DNA from: Lepidostoma basale
Lineage: Eukaryota; Arthropoda; Insecta; Trichoptera; Lepidostomatidae
Direction: 5' to 3'
Length of the DNA: 64,000 bases
NCBI GenBank assembly: GCA_022606425.2
Contig: JAHDVF020001229.1
Span: forward strand, 1,178,001 to 1,242,000
The notes below the pieces were generated by a model. It searched no databases and was not told where the DNA came from. It was given only the letters and a program-made list of their open reading frames with translations. The position numbers and the translations under genes are program-made. Positions 29,870 to 39,279 of this stretch are shown piece after piece. Positions within the stretch are counted from its first letter, which is position 1. Every line of letters starts with the position of its first letter.

Positions 29870-29910
29870 TGTAACACCTGATGATGTCAACATAGGTTGA
29901 CGAAACTTAT
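29870..29910 (+). ncRNA. Hammerhead motif, truncated after GAAAC
   Basis: CTGATGA (29878-29884), perfect stem II GTCAAC/GTTGAC with loop ATAG, GAAAC (29902-29906), then unrelated TTATGGC. Helix III and the cleavage site are lost at a junction with a LINE 3' UTR piece (29912-30052). Confidence 0.55.
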
Positions 29911-29911
29911 G

Positions 29912-30052
29912 GCTATTTCTCTTACGTCTGATGGGAACATTTTTGGATGGTGATTTGGTGGGTTGTTGGTTTATGATTACTTAGATTTGGGGGTTTTGAT
30001 TCAAAATTTATTACCCAAGCCGGGATTCTGGGCTTCTATGGGAGTACCGCCA
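29912..30052 (-). mobile_element. Antisense LINE piece (GGCGGTACTCCCAT family)
   Basis: The minus strand AGTGGCGGTACTCCCATAGA, GCCCAGAATCCCGGC and CCCCCAAATCTAAG matches 43933-44005 on the plus strand. It sits between two pieces of the GCCAAC hammerhead element. Confidence 0.55.
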
Positions 30053-30084
30053 CTGATCATCAGGTGTTACAAAATTTATTATGC

Positions 30085-30125
30085 CAATATCGGTTGGCGA
30101 AACAGCTGTCGCGACACTTTGATTG
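30085..30125 (+). ncRNA. Hammerhead motif, left core lost
   Basis: TATGCCAATATCGGTTGGC, GAAAC (30099-30103), ACA-GC-TGT, C, GCGACACTTT. CUGAUGA is replaced by ATTATTA. The detached element end ATCATCAGGTGTTAC lies at 30057-30070. Confidence 0.45.
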
Positions 30126-30385
30126 AATAAAAATAAATTGTGATATTATAACAGTGTTATAAATTTTAACAGTAATATGTACGACTACAAGATATTTATT
30201 ATAATTTTTTTATCTAGATTTTTTACAGATATATTAGTTTTTTTTTAATAGTCAATAATTGTGTTAGGACAGAGTTATAAGCCGCACCGATTTATGCATG
30301 TAAATGTGATTTTTTTATTACGCTTTATTTTTTGGATTCGTGTTTGTGTACCGCGGGCAATAAATGATATTGTAGGTGGGTATGC

Positions 30386-30512
30386 CGAGTAAAAATGGCG
30401 GACCGACGCGCCTCGGGCTGTCCCGGCGCTGCGATGGCGGAGGGCCCGCGGCGTCTGGGCGACCGCGACCGCTCCGGCGACGGCGGCGCGGCGGGTTAAC
30501 CGGGATAAGGCC
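30386..30512. other. GC-rich islet
   Basis: CpG-rich, about 125 bp (GGCGGACCGACGCGCCTCGG; GGCGGCGCGGCGGGTTAACC) starting exactly where the large foldback ends. Open on two minus frames (30275-30520) rich in Arg/Ala/Pro, as any GC-rich tract would be. Not identifiable. Confidence 0.35.
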
Positions 30513-30729
30513 GGGCACAAGGAAACAATTATACGACTACTAATTATGCTCTTCCACCATCCGTGTTATTTAAAACAGCGATATAATATTAATGCAATGC
30601 AGTGACATCTATCGGCAAATTATGTAATTACTATTCTTATGCGATTCTAACGTATTATCTTATAAACTGTTTTAATTTAAACTTTCGCAAGAAGCACTTA
30701 TTTTGTGGTGTGGCATTATTAAATGGCAA

Positions 30730-30855
30730 ATGCACTGCCATTCTAGCTTTTTTTGATAGGTTTTTGTTTGCGATGACAACTTTAAGTGCACCATTCACTT
30801 TGTTGCCTGCCCCAACCCTTCTTTCAATATCCCTCTCCACTCGCCCATATTTTGA
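30730..30855 (-). pseudogene. L1f internal fragment
   Basis: Minus strand ERDIERRVGAGNKVNGALKVVIANKNLSKKARMAVH only. Truncated at both ends, almost identical to the same segment in 34910-35629. Confidence 0.75.
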
Positions 30856-31111
30856 TCATGCTTAATTTAATATTTTATAAATCAATTAATTATTTTTACT
30901 GCTGCTCTTGTAAAAATACGGAGGGAATTAAAAAGTCGGCAGCAGAAATGAACAATAGTAAAACCAATAAAATACAAAACAATGGATATTTAATTATTAA
31001 CTGTTAAATTATAAAACGATGTTTTTTGTGGTATCGACAATTGATAAAGGAACGAACACACATAATGATTCGTAACACTTTTAGTAATTTGTATAAATCC
31101 CACTTTATTTG

Positions 31112-31160
31112 GTAATACCAACCGGTTTCGCTCCCGCCGGAGCTTTGTCAGGGTGAGAGA
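31112..31160 (-). ncRNA. Hammerhead-like motif (GCTCC family), one core change
   Basis: Minus strand: CTGACAA (31145-31151; G8 to A, a CpG-type change), stem II GCTCC/GGAGC with loop GGCG, GAAAC (31125-31129), helix III ACCGGT, cleavage U, helix I ACC/GGT. Flanked by TTATTTGGTAATACCAA. The only copy of its family here. Confidence 0.55.
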
Positions 31161-31174
31161 GTAAGCTCCCACGC

Positions 31175-31540
31175 ACATAAGGGTATTTCTGCTAATTAGG
31201 CGGTCAAAATTAAATTCTTTGTATTTTTATTTGAAAACATTTATATTTTTTAATTGACGGTAGATTTAACCTTTGGTAACATATTTTAAAAAAAAGTATA
31301 ATGTGACATAAGTGTAATTTATTGTGAGAACATACTTAATACATTTAGAAGAATAAAAAATCAGTGGATTAATTACGATGACGAATCCCATTATTCTTCA
31401 CTAGAGCACCATAGATTGTTTCATCAACAAACTTCTCCCTAGACAACTCGAAAAAAAAAATTTCAGACAACTCTAAAAACTCAACTCGAAAATTATTTTA
31501 AACGTATTAATTTATAACACTGTTATGATGTCACAATTTT
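31175..31540. other. AT-rich stretch without recognised features
   Basis: No gene or repeat identified. Confidence 0.35.
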
Positions 31541-31730
31541 TATTGAACCATGTTTTATAAACTTAATACAACACGAACTTTATTTAAAAAAATCAAATTA
31601 GAAAACAAACATGTGTCGGACACAGAAGCCCTTCATCAGTGTTAAATATATTTTAACAAATTTTTCATTGTGGTCAGTTTTGACAGATATTAAAATTATG
31701 AAATAACCAATGTTTTTTAAACATTGTTAT
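31540..31730 (-). mobile_element. Hammerhead-type element arm (GGGCTT family)
   Basis: The motif at 31606-31645 on the minus strand: CTGATGA (31633-31639), stem II GGGC/GTCC with loop TTCTGT, then GACAC in place of GAAAC, then ATGTTTG. AATATATTTTAACAAATTTTTC and GTCAGTTTTGACAGATATTA follow, as at 51620-51675. No opposing arm. Confidence 0.5.
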
Positions 31731-31734
31731 TAGA

Positions 31735-31912
31735 AATAGAAGAAGACAAACGTGGCACGATCAAATCAATCGAATTTAAAATGTCGGCCTCGTGACGGAG
31801 AAATCTATCATCTGAGAAATCGACTTACGTGCATGACACGAACTAAGATTGTAGAAGAATCGGAAGATGTATGCCAGGAAAGAAAAGTCTGGCGGTCATT
31901 AAATATTGTATT
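31735..31912 (+). pseudogene. L1f LINE 3' fragment
   Basis: Plus-strand (R)RQTWHDQINRI, NVGL..., RSTYVHDTN..., VCQERKVWRSL: the last ~60 codons, with frameshifts and no 3' terminus. Confidence 0.6.
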
Positions 31913-32334
31913 ATAAATAAAACTGTTAATTGATAAATAAATAATAAAAAAATTGTTCTGATATAATATGGGGGTCGACTTTGGGAGATATACATTTGTG
32001 TAGAATAGATTCAAATGGCTTGACAGAATCACTACGGTGTCTGTGATAAGTGAAATAAAGTTTGTAATACAAAGTGCAGTTATATTTATTCAAATAAATT
32101 TAATGCAATAACCATTCCTGTAAAATATGTGTAATGTATACGTAATACGAGTACATCCATTTCCTTTATAAATTTATGTAAATGTTACAAATGGACAATA
32201 CCACCATGATTACGCTGCAACTCCGTTTTCGTATATGGTACAGACTTGATTTGATTGGTACTAGACTAATGAAGGTACTGTGTCGTTATTTGAATGCAGC
32301 GGATGTGTTTGAATGATTTCTGAATACGCGCTTG

Positions 32335-32575
32335 TCCACTTGCCTCGCGTACCTTGGCCGGCGGCCTCCCGCCGACCGCCGAGCGGGCATCGTCTGCGCC
32401 CGGGGCGGCTAGATTGATCACGGTCCTTATCTGGCCGCTCGCTCCATACACTCGAATCGGGATTATTAAACACTGCGCCGGTGTGTTGGTGTGCCCTGTA
32501 CATGCATCCGCGGGAAAGACGTCTTTGTACATCACGCAGACATCTCGGTCACGCTGATCTCGACCACTTCCTTAC
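32335..32575 (-). CDS. Unassigned GC-rich open segment, possible exon
   Basis: The minus frame 32266-32535 reads VMYKDVFPADACTGHTNTPAQCLIIPIRVYGASGQIRTVINLAAPGADDARSAVGGRPPAK, followed by a donor-like AAGGTACGCG at about 32355-32364. A possible acceptor (TTAGTAAG) is near 32570. I recognise no domain. G+C is far above the flanks. It could be an exon, a mobile-element 5' end or chance. Confidence 0.2.
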
Positions 32576-32663
32576 TAATTGTGCAGATTATCGCAAGACT
32601 CTGATTCAAACGTAGCTTGTTATCTTTAAAAGTACCTTTATTTTTTGAACGGCGTATCAACTC

Positions 32664-33274
32664 TTAACTCGATGGTTGCCCGAGACGAGATATCTCGGCA
32701 ATCGGCGCTGTGCCCGTGTGGCCAGAGACGAGATATCTCGGTAGTACTTTTGGTGACGTATTTTTGAGCCGTATTGACATGTATTGGCAATTTGGCAGAA
32801 ACAGAACACACACTGTTCTCTGTTTTAGTTATCCCGAAATATTTTATCAAGTTTCCGAATACTTTTAACCGATTTATCGGTAAATTTCGAAAACTGTGTC
32901 AGCTGACAGTATACAGATGTCATATTGCAACCCTATCACAACCGAAAATATTAGGTACTCGCTGTCAGAATCGTCGATCGTTTGCGTAGTTTTCGTATAA
33001 TTTACAATTAATATTATGAAAGTATTTGTTTTTACGTGTTTTCGGTATGTCAGCACCTATTTTATCAGTGTTTTGCTAGTGATATCGGTCTCTATTTATA
33101 ACTCTTCACAGTTTGCTTTGTGTTAAGTTCTTTGTTTTCGTATTCTGCATTTAGCGAATCAGTTAAGCTTTCTAATACAGCACAAAAAAAATTAAGACGA
33201 GTTTTATTTTGACAAAAAATATTCGGTCTGCTGAGCACTGCGGCGTGATTTATTTGCGGCAATGAAAGGGTTAA
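32664..33274. mobile_element. Candidate piggyBac-like MITE (TTAA ends)
   Basis: Bounded by TTAA at 32664 and 33271. The inside ends are CTCGATGGTTGCCCGA and, reverse-complemented from the right, CCCTTTCATTGCCGCA (9-10 of 16 match). The left part holds two copies of GAGACGAGATATCTCGG (32682-32698, 32726-32744), each with the palindrome CGAGATATCTCG. It has no transposase. The class is inferred from the TTAA and end sequences. Confidence 0.4.
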
Positions 33275-33687
33275 GGTCCATTTACACTGGACAGTTATCA
33301 GCCGATACCGACACGTCACGGGTTTGCGTTGAGCAAATAATCGTTTTGTTTATTTTGATGGTGGTTTGTTTGTTATTTTAATTAATGCCGATTCCGTCCA
33401 TATTACGAGTATATTTAAATTCCGAGAAAATCGCCTTCTCCACGGCGAATTTAAATGGTAGTAAAAACGGTATTTAATAAAAAAGAATTATATACTGTAG
33501 GAAATACATCCTGAAAAATATAGATCATTTTTATTAAGTGTCAATTTAATGTAGATAGGTGCTTTCTTCGGCACCCCCTAACGGCGATTTTATTAAAGCA
33601 TTTGAGGTAAAGAGTCTGAGATTCAAGGCTATTTTTATCGTGACGTGTCGGTGTCGGCTTATGACTGTCCAGTGTAAATATACCTTT
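33275..33687. mobile_element. MITE with ~45 bp terminal inverted repeats
   Basis: Left TIR GGTCCATTTACACTGGACAG... (33275-33321) and right TIR (complement, 33640-33687) agree at about 40 of 46 positions and share CCGACACGTCACG. The flanks TTAA (left) and TTTA (right) may be a worn 4 bp target duplication. The interior has no coding capacity. It starts exactly at the end of the preceding TTAA element. Confidence 0.65.
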
Positions 33688-33744
33688 ATGTGGGCGCTAG
33701 GAAACTGCGTATATTATGTAAAGCTTTTTCACTCCTGGAAAAAG

Positions 33745-34345
33745 AAAACAAACCATCACGCTATTTCCCCACAGGGGTAGGCAGAGAGAATGGACCGCCA
33801 CACTACTCTATCCTGGCACACCTCTCACTTCCTCCACACTTATACAGCGATTCATACACGCACGTCGATTCTTCCGACTTCTAACATGACCAACCTTAAA
33901 AATTTAATTAATTTGGTCATGCCATGCTTTCCTCGGTCTGCCTCGACTCCGTACTCCATTTACTTCATTAACGTATACTTCCTTAACCATTCTTTCCCCA
34001 TCTATGCGCTCCATATGTCTGAACTAACGCAGCGATTCTTTCATAATTTTGTTCATATTACCTTATTCCGCTCTACATTCCTTTCTTATAACAGCATTTA
34101 TAATTCTGTCGTATATCGTTCTAACACACATACGTCTTCGAGACCTCATCTCTACTGCATTTATTCTGCTCTCATCCTTCTTCTGTCAGTTCAATGCTTC
34201 GCTTCCATACATAGGGTTGAGACCAGAACTGCATTGCGAACGGCCGTTTTCGCTTTCATAAATAAATTCTTGTTTCCAATAACTATTTTTAAAGCTCCAT
34301 TCATTTTGTAACCCGCGCCAACCCTTATTTCTACGTCACTATTCA
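33745..34345 (-). pseudogene. L1f LINE C-terminal region with GTTT-type tail
   Basis: Plus-strand start AAACAAACCATCACGCTATT, then minus-strand blocks in order MNRCISVEEVRGVC, RSRKNRRACM, RGRPRKAWHDQIN, MERIDGERMVKEVY, RMCVRTIYDRIINAVIRKEC, LNWQKKDESRINAVEMRS, MEAKHW..., VIGNKNLFMKAKTAVRNAVL, VEIRVGAGYKMNGALKIV. Ends near 34345. Several stops. The 173-codon plus-strand frame here is a shadow. Confidence 0.75.
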
Positions 34346-34559
34346 TTATATTAATTATATTTATATAGCATATTGTGGTTATCATTAAACTGGGTCTTAT
34401 GAACATGGATAATATTACACCTTATGTAGTAGGAAGTATTTTCCTTCAGTCTTATTTAGGGTTAACAACAAAGCGGAAACGAAAATCTCATACAAAAGGT
34501 AAGGAGTAGTAAAATTAGCAAGTAGAAATATTTTAGGGCAGTCAGTACAGTAATTACAT

Positions 34560-34690
34560 CCCTATTGAGTACACACATTCTGGGTCGGGTGGGGTCTCTC
34601 CCACCCCCAAATTCCCTAACACAATTCCGCACCCCCCTCGCGCCAAAGGGTGAGCGAGCGCACTTTGAAATATGCACTGCTCGCAAAATT
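34560..34690. other. GC-richer islet, unassigned
   Basis: GGGTCGGGTGGGGTCTCTCC and CGCACCCCCCTCGCGCCAAA. Open in short frames on both strands. No domain recognised. Confidence 0.3.
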
Positions 34691-34837
34691 TTGCAAATTC
34701 CATATCAAGGTATTTTGATCTATGAAAGTAATGAATACATCCTAACGATTTAAGGATTTCAAAAGACAAAATATATAATGAAACATTCAAAACCTTCATT
34801 CTAAAAATAAAAAGCAAATTAATTTCAAAAAAACTAA

Positions 34838-35690
34838 CTAACTAACTAACCATCACGCCGTCTCCCCGAAGGGATAGGCAGAAAGAATGGACTGCCACAC
34901 CTTTCTTTCCTAACATATTTCTCTCGATTCCTCAACATTCATACATCGTGTCATGCACGCGCGTCGATTTCTCTGACTCCTCACATGGCCGACATTCAAT
35001 ATTTGATTTATTTGATCGTGCCACGTTTTCCTTGGTCTTCCTCTATTTCTGGTACCATTTACATCATTAACATATAATTTTTTTACAATTCTTTCTTCAT
35101 TCATTCTTTCCATATGTCCAAACCATCTTAATGATCCTTTCATTATTTTGTTCATGACACCATCATTCGCACCGCATTCACTTCTTATATTTTCATTCGA
35201 CACTCTATCATACACAGAGTATCCACACATTCGTCTAAGAGATCTCATTTCTACTGCATTTATTCTACTTTCATCCTTCTTTTGCCAGTTCCATGCTTCG
35301 CTTCCATACATAAGGGTCGGTAGAAGAACACCATTGTGCACTGCCATTCTAGCTTTTTTGGATAGGTTTTTGTTTGCGATGACAACTTTAAGTGCACCAT
35401 TCACTTTGTTGCCTGCCCCAACCCTTCTTTCAATATCCCTCTCCACTCTCCCATCTCTTGTAAACATAATACCTAAATACACAAACTCAACTACTTGCTC
35501 CAAGTTTTCACCATTCACGCTAATGTTGCAGACTGTCGTGGTTTCTTCCTTTTCAAAAATCATTACCTTGGACTTATTAACATTCATCATCAGATCATTT
35601 CGTATACATACCTCATACATACAATTCACCAGGACTTGTAGTTCATGCTCGTTGTCAGCAAGTAGGACAGCGTGTATATAGTGTATATGT
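34838..35690 (-). pseudogene. L1f LINE: best C-terminal coding copy, TTAG tail
   Basis: Tail (CTAA)n at 34832-34851 and a complete 3' end. Uninterrupted minus frame 34910-35629 (~239 codons) in order: NDLMMNVNKSKVMIFEKEE (palm/thumb junction), [145 protein letters not shown]. Upstream, IHAVLLADNEHEL (35630-35690) is what follows the catalytic YADD, but YADD itself is cut off. A stop truncates the last residues relative to 12394-12990. Young-looking, 5' truncated, not functional. RTE/CR1-like by pattern; clade not provable by eye. Confidence 0.9.
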
Positions 35691-35929
35691 TCAAATATAG
35701 TGAATTAAAAAATATTAAATGGCTTTTTCTATAATGACGATTTTTATTAATACACAAATCTCCCTATGATAGAGGTGTTAACATTCGAAACACGCCTAGA
35801 AAAATAAACTCGTAAAAGAGCAGAACAAACAATTCATTTCTCACTCACTCGTATTTTTATAAACAAATTTTTTGTGTACCTGGTATACATCTCAGAGTTA
35901 TATTTTATATTTTTTTTAATATCAACTAA

Positions 35930-36140
35930 CTTACTAACTAACCATTGCGCCGTCTCCCCGAAGTCGTCTCATCCTTCGCTTTTCGCCCCCGCGGGAGACG
36001 CGGCGTGATGGGTTGCGAACTTCATCGCCCCCAATAGGCATCTTACGCGCACACAAAATTAATATAAAAAATAATATAAAATAAAATAAAAAAATAAAAA
36101 TAACATAACACATAATGTTCTTTTATATGGTGCACGTGTT
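35930..36140 (-). mobile_element. Short chimeric element: leader plus L1f 3' end
   Basis: Tail ACTAACTTACTAACTAACC, about 25 bp of L1f 3' end (CGCCGTCTCCCCGAAG), then the leader (GAGACGCGGCGTGATGGGTT, GCGCACACAAAATTAATATA, TTATATGGTGCACGTG). A shorter L1f part than in the other copies: the 'GGCAGAAAGAATGGA' segment is deleted. Confidence 0.6.
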
Positions 36141-36575
36141 GTCTGTCACCTGGGCGATCTTTCTCGACTTTTGTGTTTATTTAATTTATATTCCACGAAT
36201 CCACGTTTTTTTTAAATAACTGTAATTAGAAACTTAAAATAATCCAACATTAGCAAAAACTTCAACATTTTATAAAATGCTATTAATATCATATTAAAAT
36301 AAAATCAAAATTCTACTTGCGTGGGAAACCTTTGTTTAAATCATGTTTTGTTAAATCATGCGCTGAATTTTAATTGGAATTAAGATATGTTTCACTCCCT
36401 GAGACTATTGTTTGCTGATACGAGGAATGTCAGGGGCTCTGCCAATTTCAAGAAAATCAACAATGATCACTATACACACCAGTGCTCGCATCCCCCTAAA
36501 ACTCCTAAGAAATTCTCGTCTAAATGCACCAAGGGAGAATATCGTTTTACGCGGAGAGCTTTTAAAATGAATACA
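36140..36575. other. Stretch without recognised features
   Basis: A 65-codon plus-strand frame (36387-36584) has no recognisable domain. No repeats identified. Confidence 0.35.
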
Positions 36576-36579
36576 TCTA

Positions 36580-37335
36580 ACTAATTAACCATCACGTCCT
36601 CTCCACGAATCACGTTCTGCCGCACTGCTCTTTCCCGATATATTTCTCTCGATCTTCAACATTCATACATCATGTATACACGCACGTCGATTTTTGTTCT
36701 CCTCACGTGGCAGAAATTTAATTCTTCTTCTTCTTCTTCTTCTTGTAGACCTTTGGTCAGTTCCTGAAATCAGGCTGGCCTCTCTTAGCTATCTCTCCAT
36801 CTTTTCGGCGGTCTTCCGGGGGGACAGCAAGCAGCCGGCAGGAATCTGATGCGCCACAGCGTGTGGGATTCTGGTGGGATCCATCCTCTGCACGTGCGCA
36901 TTCCAGTATCTTCTACGTTGTCTGCCCCATCTCACGACATCCTCCACCCTGTAGATCTCGCGGATGGCCGTGTTCCTCACTCTTTCGCGAATAGTCCTTC
37001 CTGCTATCATCCTCAGCGCCCTCATTCGTTCTTGTGGTATCCGCTCTGGTCTCAATACTATATGATAGACATTTAATAATTGAATAATTTGATCGTGATT
37101 AATTTTCTTAGGTTTTCCTCTATTTCTTGGTCCGTTTACCTCGTTTACGTATATATAGTATACTTTCATATATAGTATACTTTAGCATTATTTCTTCATT
37201 CATTCCTTCCATGTGTTCAAACCATCATAATGACCCTTTCATTATTTTATTCACTTCTTTAATGTATATTTGACACTATCATATACAATTTTTTCACCCA
37301 TTCGTCAAAAAGATTTCATATCTACTGAAATATAA
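36580..37335 (-). pseudogene. L1f LINE copy split by a GAA-tailed LINE
   Basis: 36580-36720 is the 3' end and MTRCM block. 37065-37335 continues with IIQLLNVYHI, RGKPKKINHDQI, YYIYVNEVNGPRN, FEHMEG. Between them sits a 344 bp insertion (36721-37064). ATTTAAT is present on both sides (about 36715 and 37066) and fits a target-site duplication. Confidence 0.75.
36721..37064 (-). pseudogene. GAA-tailed LINE 3' end nested in L1f
   Basis: The (GAA)n tail complement is at 36722-36746. Minus frame: RPERIPQERMRALRMIAGRTIRERVRNTAIREIYRVEDVVRWGRQRRRYWNAHVQRMDPTRIPHAVAHQIPAGC...RKTAEKMER. The 'RMIAGRTIRERVRN..IR.I..VEDVVRWGR.RRRYWNAHV.RMD..R.' pattern is close to 18060-18480. 5' truncated. The frame is open for about 110 codons, so fairly young. 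Confidence 0.8.
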
Positions 37336-37349
37336 TAAACCAATAAACT

Positions 37350-37655
37350 GACCACTTGGTTAACCACGGAAGTTAACAAAAATTGATTTTAACAGAGTGT
37401 AATTAACAACAGCTTTTCTTTGAATAAGCAATATCAAGAAAAAATTCTTAGAATATTGCTATTTCAAAGGTAAACATTTGTTCCAATTATCCCTTTCCTT
37501 CTCGCACCCCCTACTCTGATTTCACTGTTTGTTATTATATATACACCTAAGAATTTTATGTTTGTTTAGTTATTATACTGCCCTGATGAAGCTTGGGTCC
37601 AAGCGAAACTAGTTGGCATCAATGTAATAACCCTACCGTGGTTAAATACAAAGTT
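37350..37655. mobile_element. Foldback carrying the best hammerhead (GCTTGG family)
   Basis: Outer inverted ends GGTTAACCACGG (37361) and CCGTGGTTAAAT (37635). Inner AATAAGCAATATCAAG / CTTAGAATATTGCTATTTC forms a second hairpin (37420-37475). Only one ribozyme, plus strand, is seen. No coding sequence. Confidence 0.5.
37570..37630 (+). ncRNA. Hammerhead ribozyme, complete type I architecture
   Basis: CTGATGA (37583-37589), stem II GCTTGG/CCAAGC (37591-37604, 6 bp), GAAAC (37605-37609), helix III ACTAGT (37608-37613), cleavage base U37614. Helix I is two-part: TGCC (37579-37582) with GGCA (37615-37618), an internal loop (TAC opposite TCAATG), then TTATTA (37570-37575) with TAATAA (37625-37630). 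The internal loop in helix I is where type I hammerheads make the loop-loop contact with stem II. Every conserved core base is present. Predicted active in cis, or as a dimer through the palindromic helix III. Activity is inferred. Confidence 0.8.
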
Positions 37656-37664
37656 ATTTTATTT

Positions 37665-38120
37665 ATATAATTATTTAAAATGTCTATCCACAAAGTGAGT
37701 GCTTTATATGAAGAATTGAAATATAATAGTTAGAAATAAATGCGTTCATTACTTATTCAGTATTATGAACCCTTTCATTTTTTCACATGTACTCGTAAAA
37801 TACGGATTTATTGTTTTGGTTATAATAAACACGTATAGATTCGGATATTTGTACAAAATATATGTTAAGAAATTAGACGGATTCTAAATCGTATTTAAAT
37901 AATTTGATGTTTTTTTAAGAACTACTTCCAATTTTGTTTATATCATTTGATTATCCTTGACAGATTCTAATAAATATTGTATATCCTTAAGGGATCTTAT
38001 CATTATTGACGACAATGAAAGGTTACTTAATCCAAAAAATCACCCTTGATTATTACCGCTCGAGTAGTGCTATATGTGATATCTGAACCGTGAAATTGAA
38101 GAGGTGAGACTAAATACCAA
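37665..38120. other. AT-rich stretch without recognised features
   Basis: No gene or repeat identified. Confidence 0.35.
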
Positions 38121-38124
38121 GGAA

Positions 38125-38600
38125 AAACAAGCGCTTGTTAGAGGTTGCTACATATATTCAGGAATTATAATAAGGTACTAAGCGTTTGTAGATGTGTGAA
38201 TAATAACAACTGTATGTTTACGGAAGGTGAGATTGTATATAAAAGTAGTATACGAGCAGTGTGAATGGAAAAAGAAGCCGAAAACGGCCGAGAAATACGG
38301 ATTGTTACATTTATTCAGGATTTATAAGAAGGCACAAAGCGTTTGTGGTGTGTGAAGTAAAACAAATGTATATTTATAGAAGGTTAGATTGTATACCGAA
38401 GTTGTATACGAACAGTGTGAATAGAAAAAAAAAGCTGAGGACAGCCAGGAAAAATATTACATGACCAAATTATCAATTACCAAAAGGCGGCCACATTCGA
38501 AGTCGGAAAAATCGACGAGCGCGCATTTTACGATGTATGGTAATCTACCCTGTCTGCCCACTGCAAAGGCGTTAATGGTTAGTTTGTAACATCTAAAAGT
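38125..38600 (+). pseudogene. L1f fragment containing a ~157 bp tandem duplication
   Basis: TACAT(A/T)TATTCAGGA(A/T)TTATAA recurs at 38149 and 38306; the duplicated unit includes CAGTGTGAATGGAAAAAGAAGCCG (L1f SVNGKRSRKRPR block). L1f then resumes with HDQINYQK..., HIRSRKNRRARIL and a terminus (CTACCCTGTCTGCCCA...GTTAATGGTTAGTTTG). Close to the 57000-57240 subfamily. Confidence 0.6.
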
Positions 38601-38879
38601 TGTTATATTTATAAATACTGCTAGAAACAACAAAAGACATCACGAGCTCTAAATTAGCCAATCACAATCAGATATGACAGAGCTTCAGAACATTTTTTTT
38701 ATATTATAATAACTAAGCTTGGCTTGATAACAGCAGAGTGTAATAATTTTCCTTTCTTGCACTTAGATAGATCCTTTTTCAAATGTAATACACTTATATT
38801 TTTTTCAGATATTTCTTAGTCACATTGTTACATAGATTACAGAATTTAATTAAATACTTTAAATACAATATATTATTTA

Positions 38880-39045
38880 AATTCTTCTTCTTTTTCTTAA
38901 GCCTATTCTCGTCCACTCAAACTTCATCAAAACGTATTTGCCGAGAAAATACGATTGAACCAAAGAGCCACCGAAAGAGTTAAGAATAAGCCTAAGAGAC
39001 AGAGTCAGAAACTATACGGTGAGAGAAAAAACAAAGGTCAAATGT
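38880..39045 (-). pseudogene. GAA-tailed LINE 3' remnant
   Basis: TTCTTCTTCTTTTTCTTAAG at 38883 is a minus-strand tail. The following GAGAATAGGCTTAAG-type and SLRDRVRNYTVREKTKV-like pieces resemble 59395-59760. Heavily decayed. Confidence 0.45.
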
Positions 39046-39279
39046 GGACGGCATGATTTAAATAATATACAATATATCAGAACGAAGTTATAAAAATAAT
39101 AACAATGGTAATTATTTACATTTCAATTATTGACTACAATAAATAGTTTTAGTTTTTATTACTAAATTGTAATTAATTAATGTTTTTATTATAATGAACT
39201 TAAATATTAGAAACTTAATTTATTGGATTTATTGCGCTTTGAAAATCTTATTGTAATTCGATGTTTTATATGAAAACAT

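Larger units (their letters stand above)
28320..30385. mobile_element. Large foldback, ~290 bp arms, with hammerhead blocks on the inner sides
   Basis: 28338-28560 and 30165-30383 are inverted copies (ACCCACCTACAATATCATTT; GCATAAATCGGTGCGGTTTA; ACTCTGTCCTAACACAATTA). The match continues inward through ATTACTGTTAAAATTT into GCCAAC-family hammerhead blocks (28571-28620 minus; 30085-30125 plus). The ~1.5 kb loop has since received GCCTT-family pieces, a SINE, an antisense LINE fragment and a second GCCAAC unit. It is either one long foldback element or two inverted copies that landed near each other. Confidence 0.55.

Noticed and set aside
32680..32745. CGAGATATCTCG palindromes as a bacterial-type operator
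   Set aside because: The context is eukaryotic and the palindromes sit inside a TTAA-bounded MITE-like element; element-internal repeats explain them better.
35148..35681. 177-codon plus-strand frame, and similar Phe/Leu/Ser-rich frames at 12544, 33790, 45508 and 48375
   Set aside because: Antisense shadows of L1f coding sequence; the sense strand carries the recognisable protein motifs.
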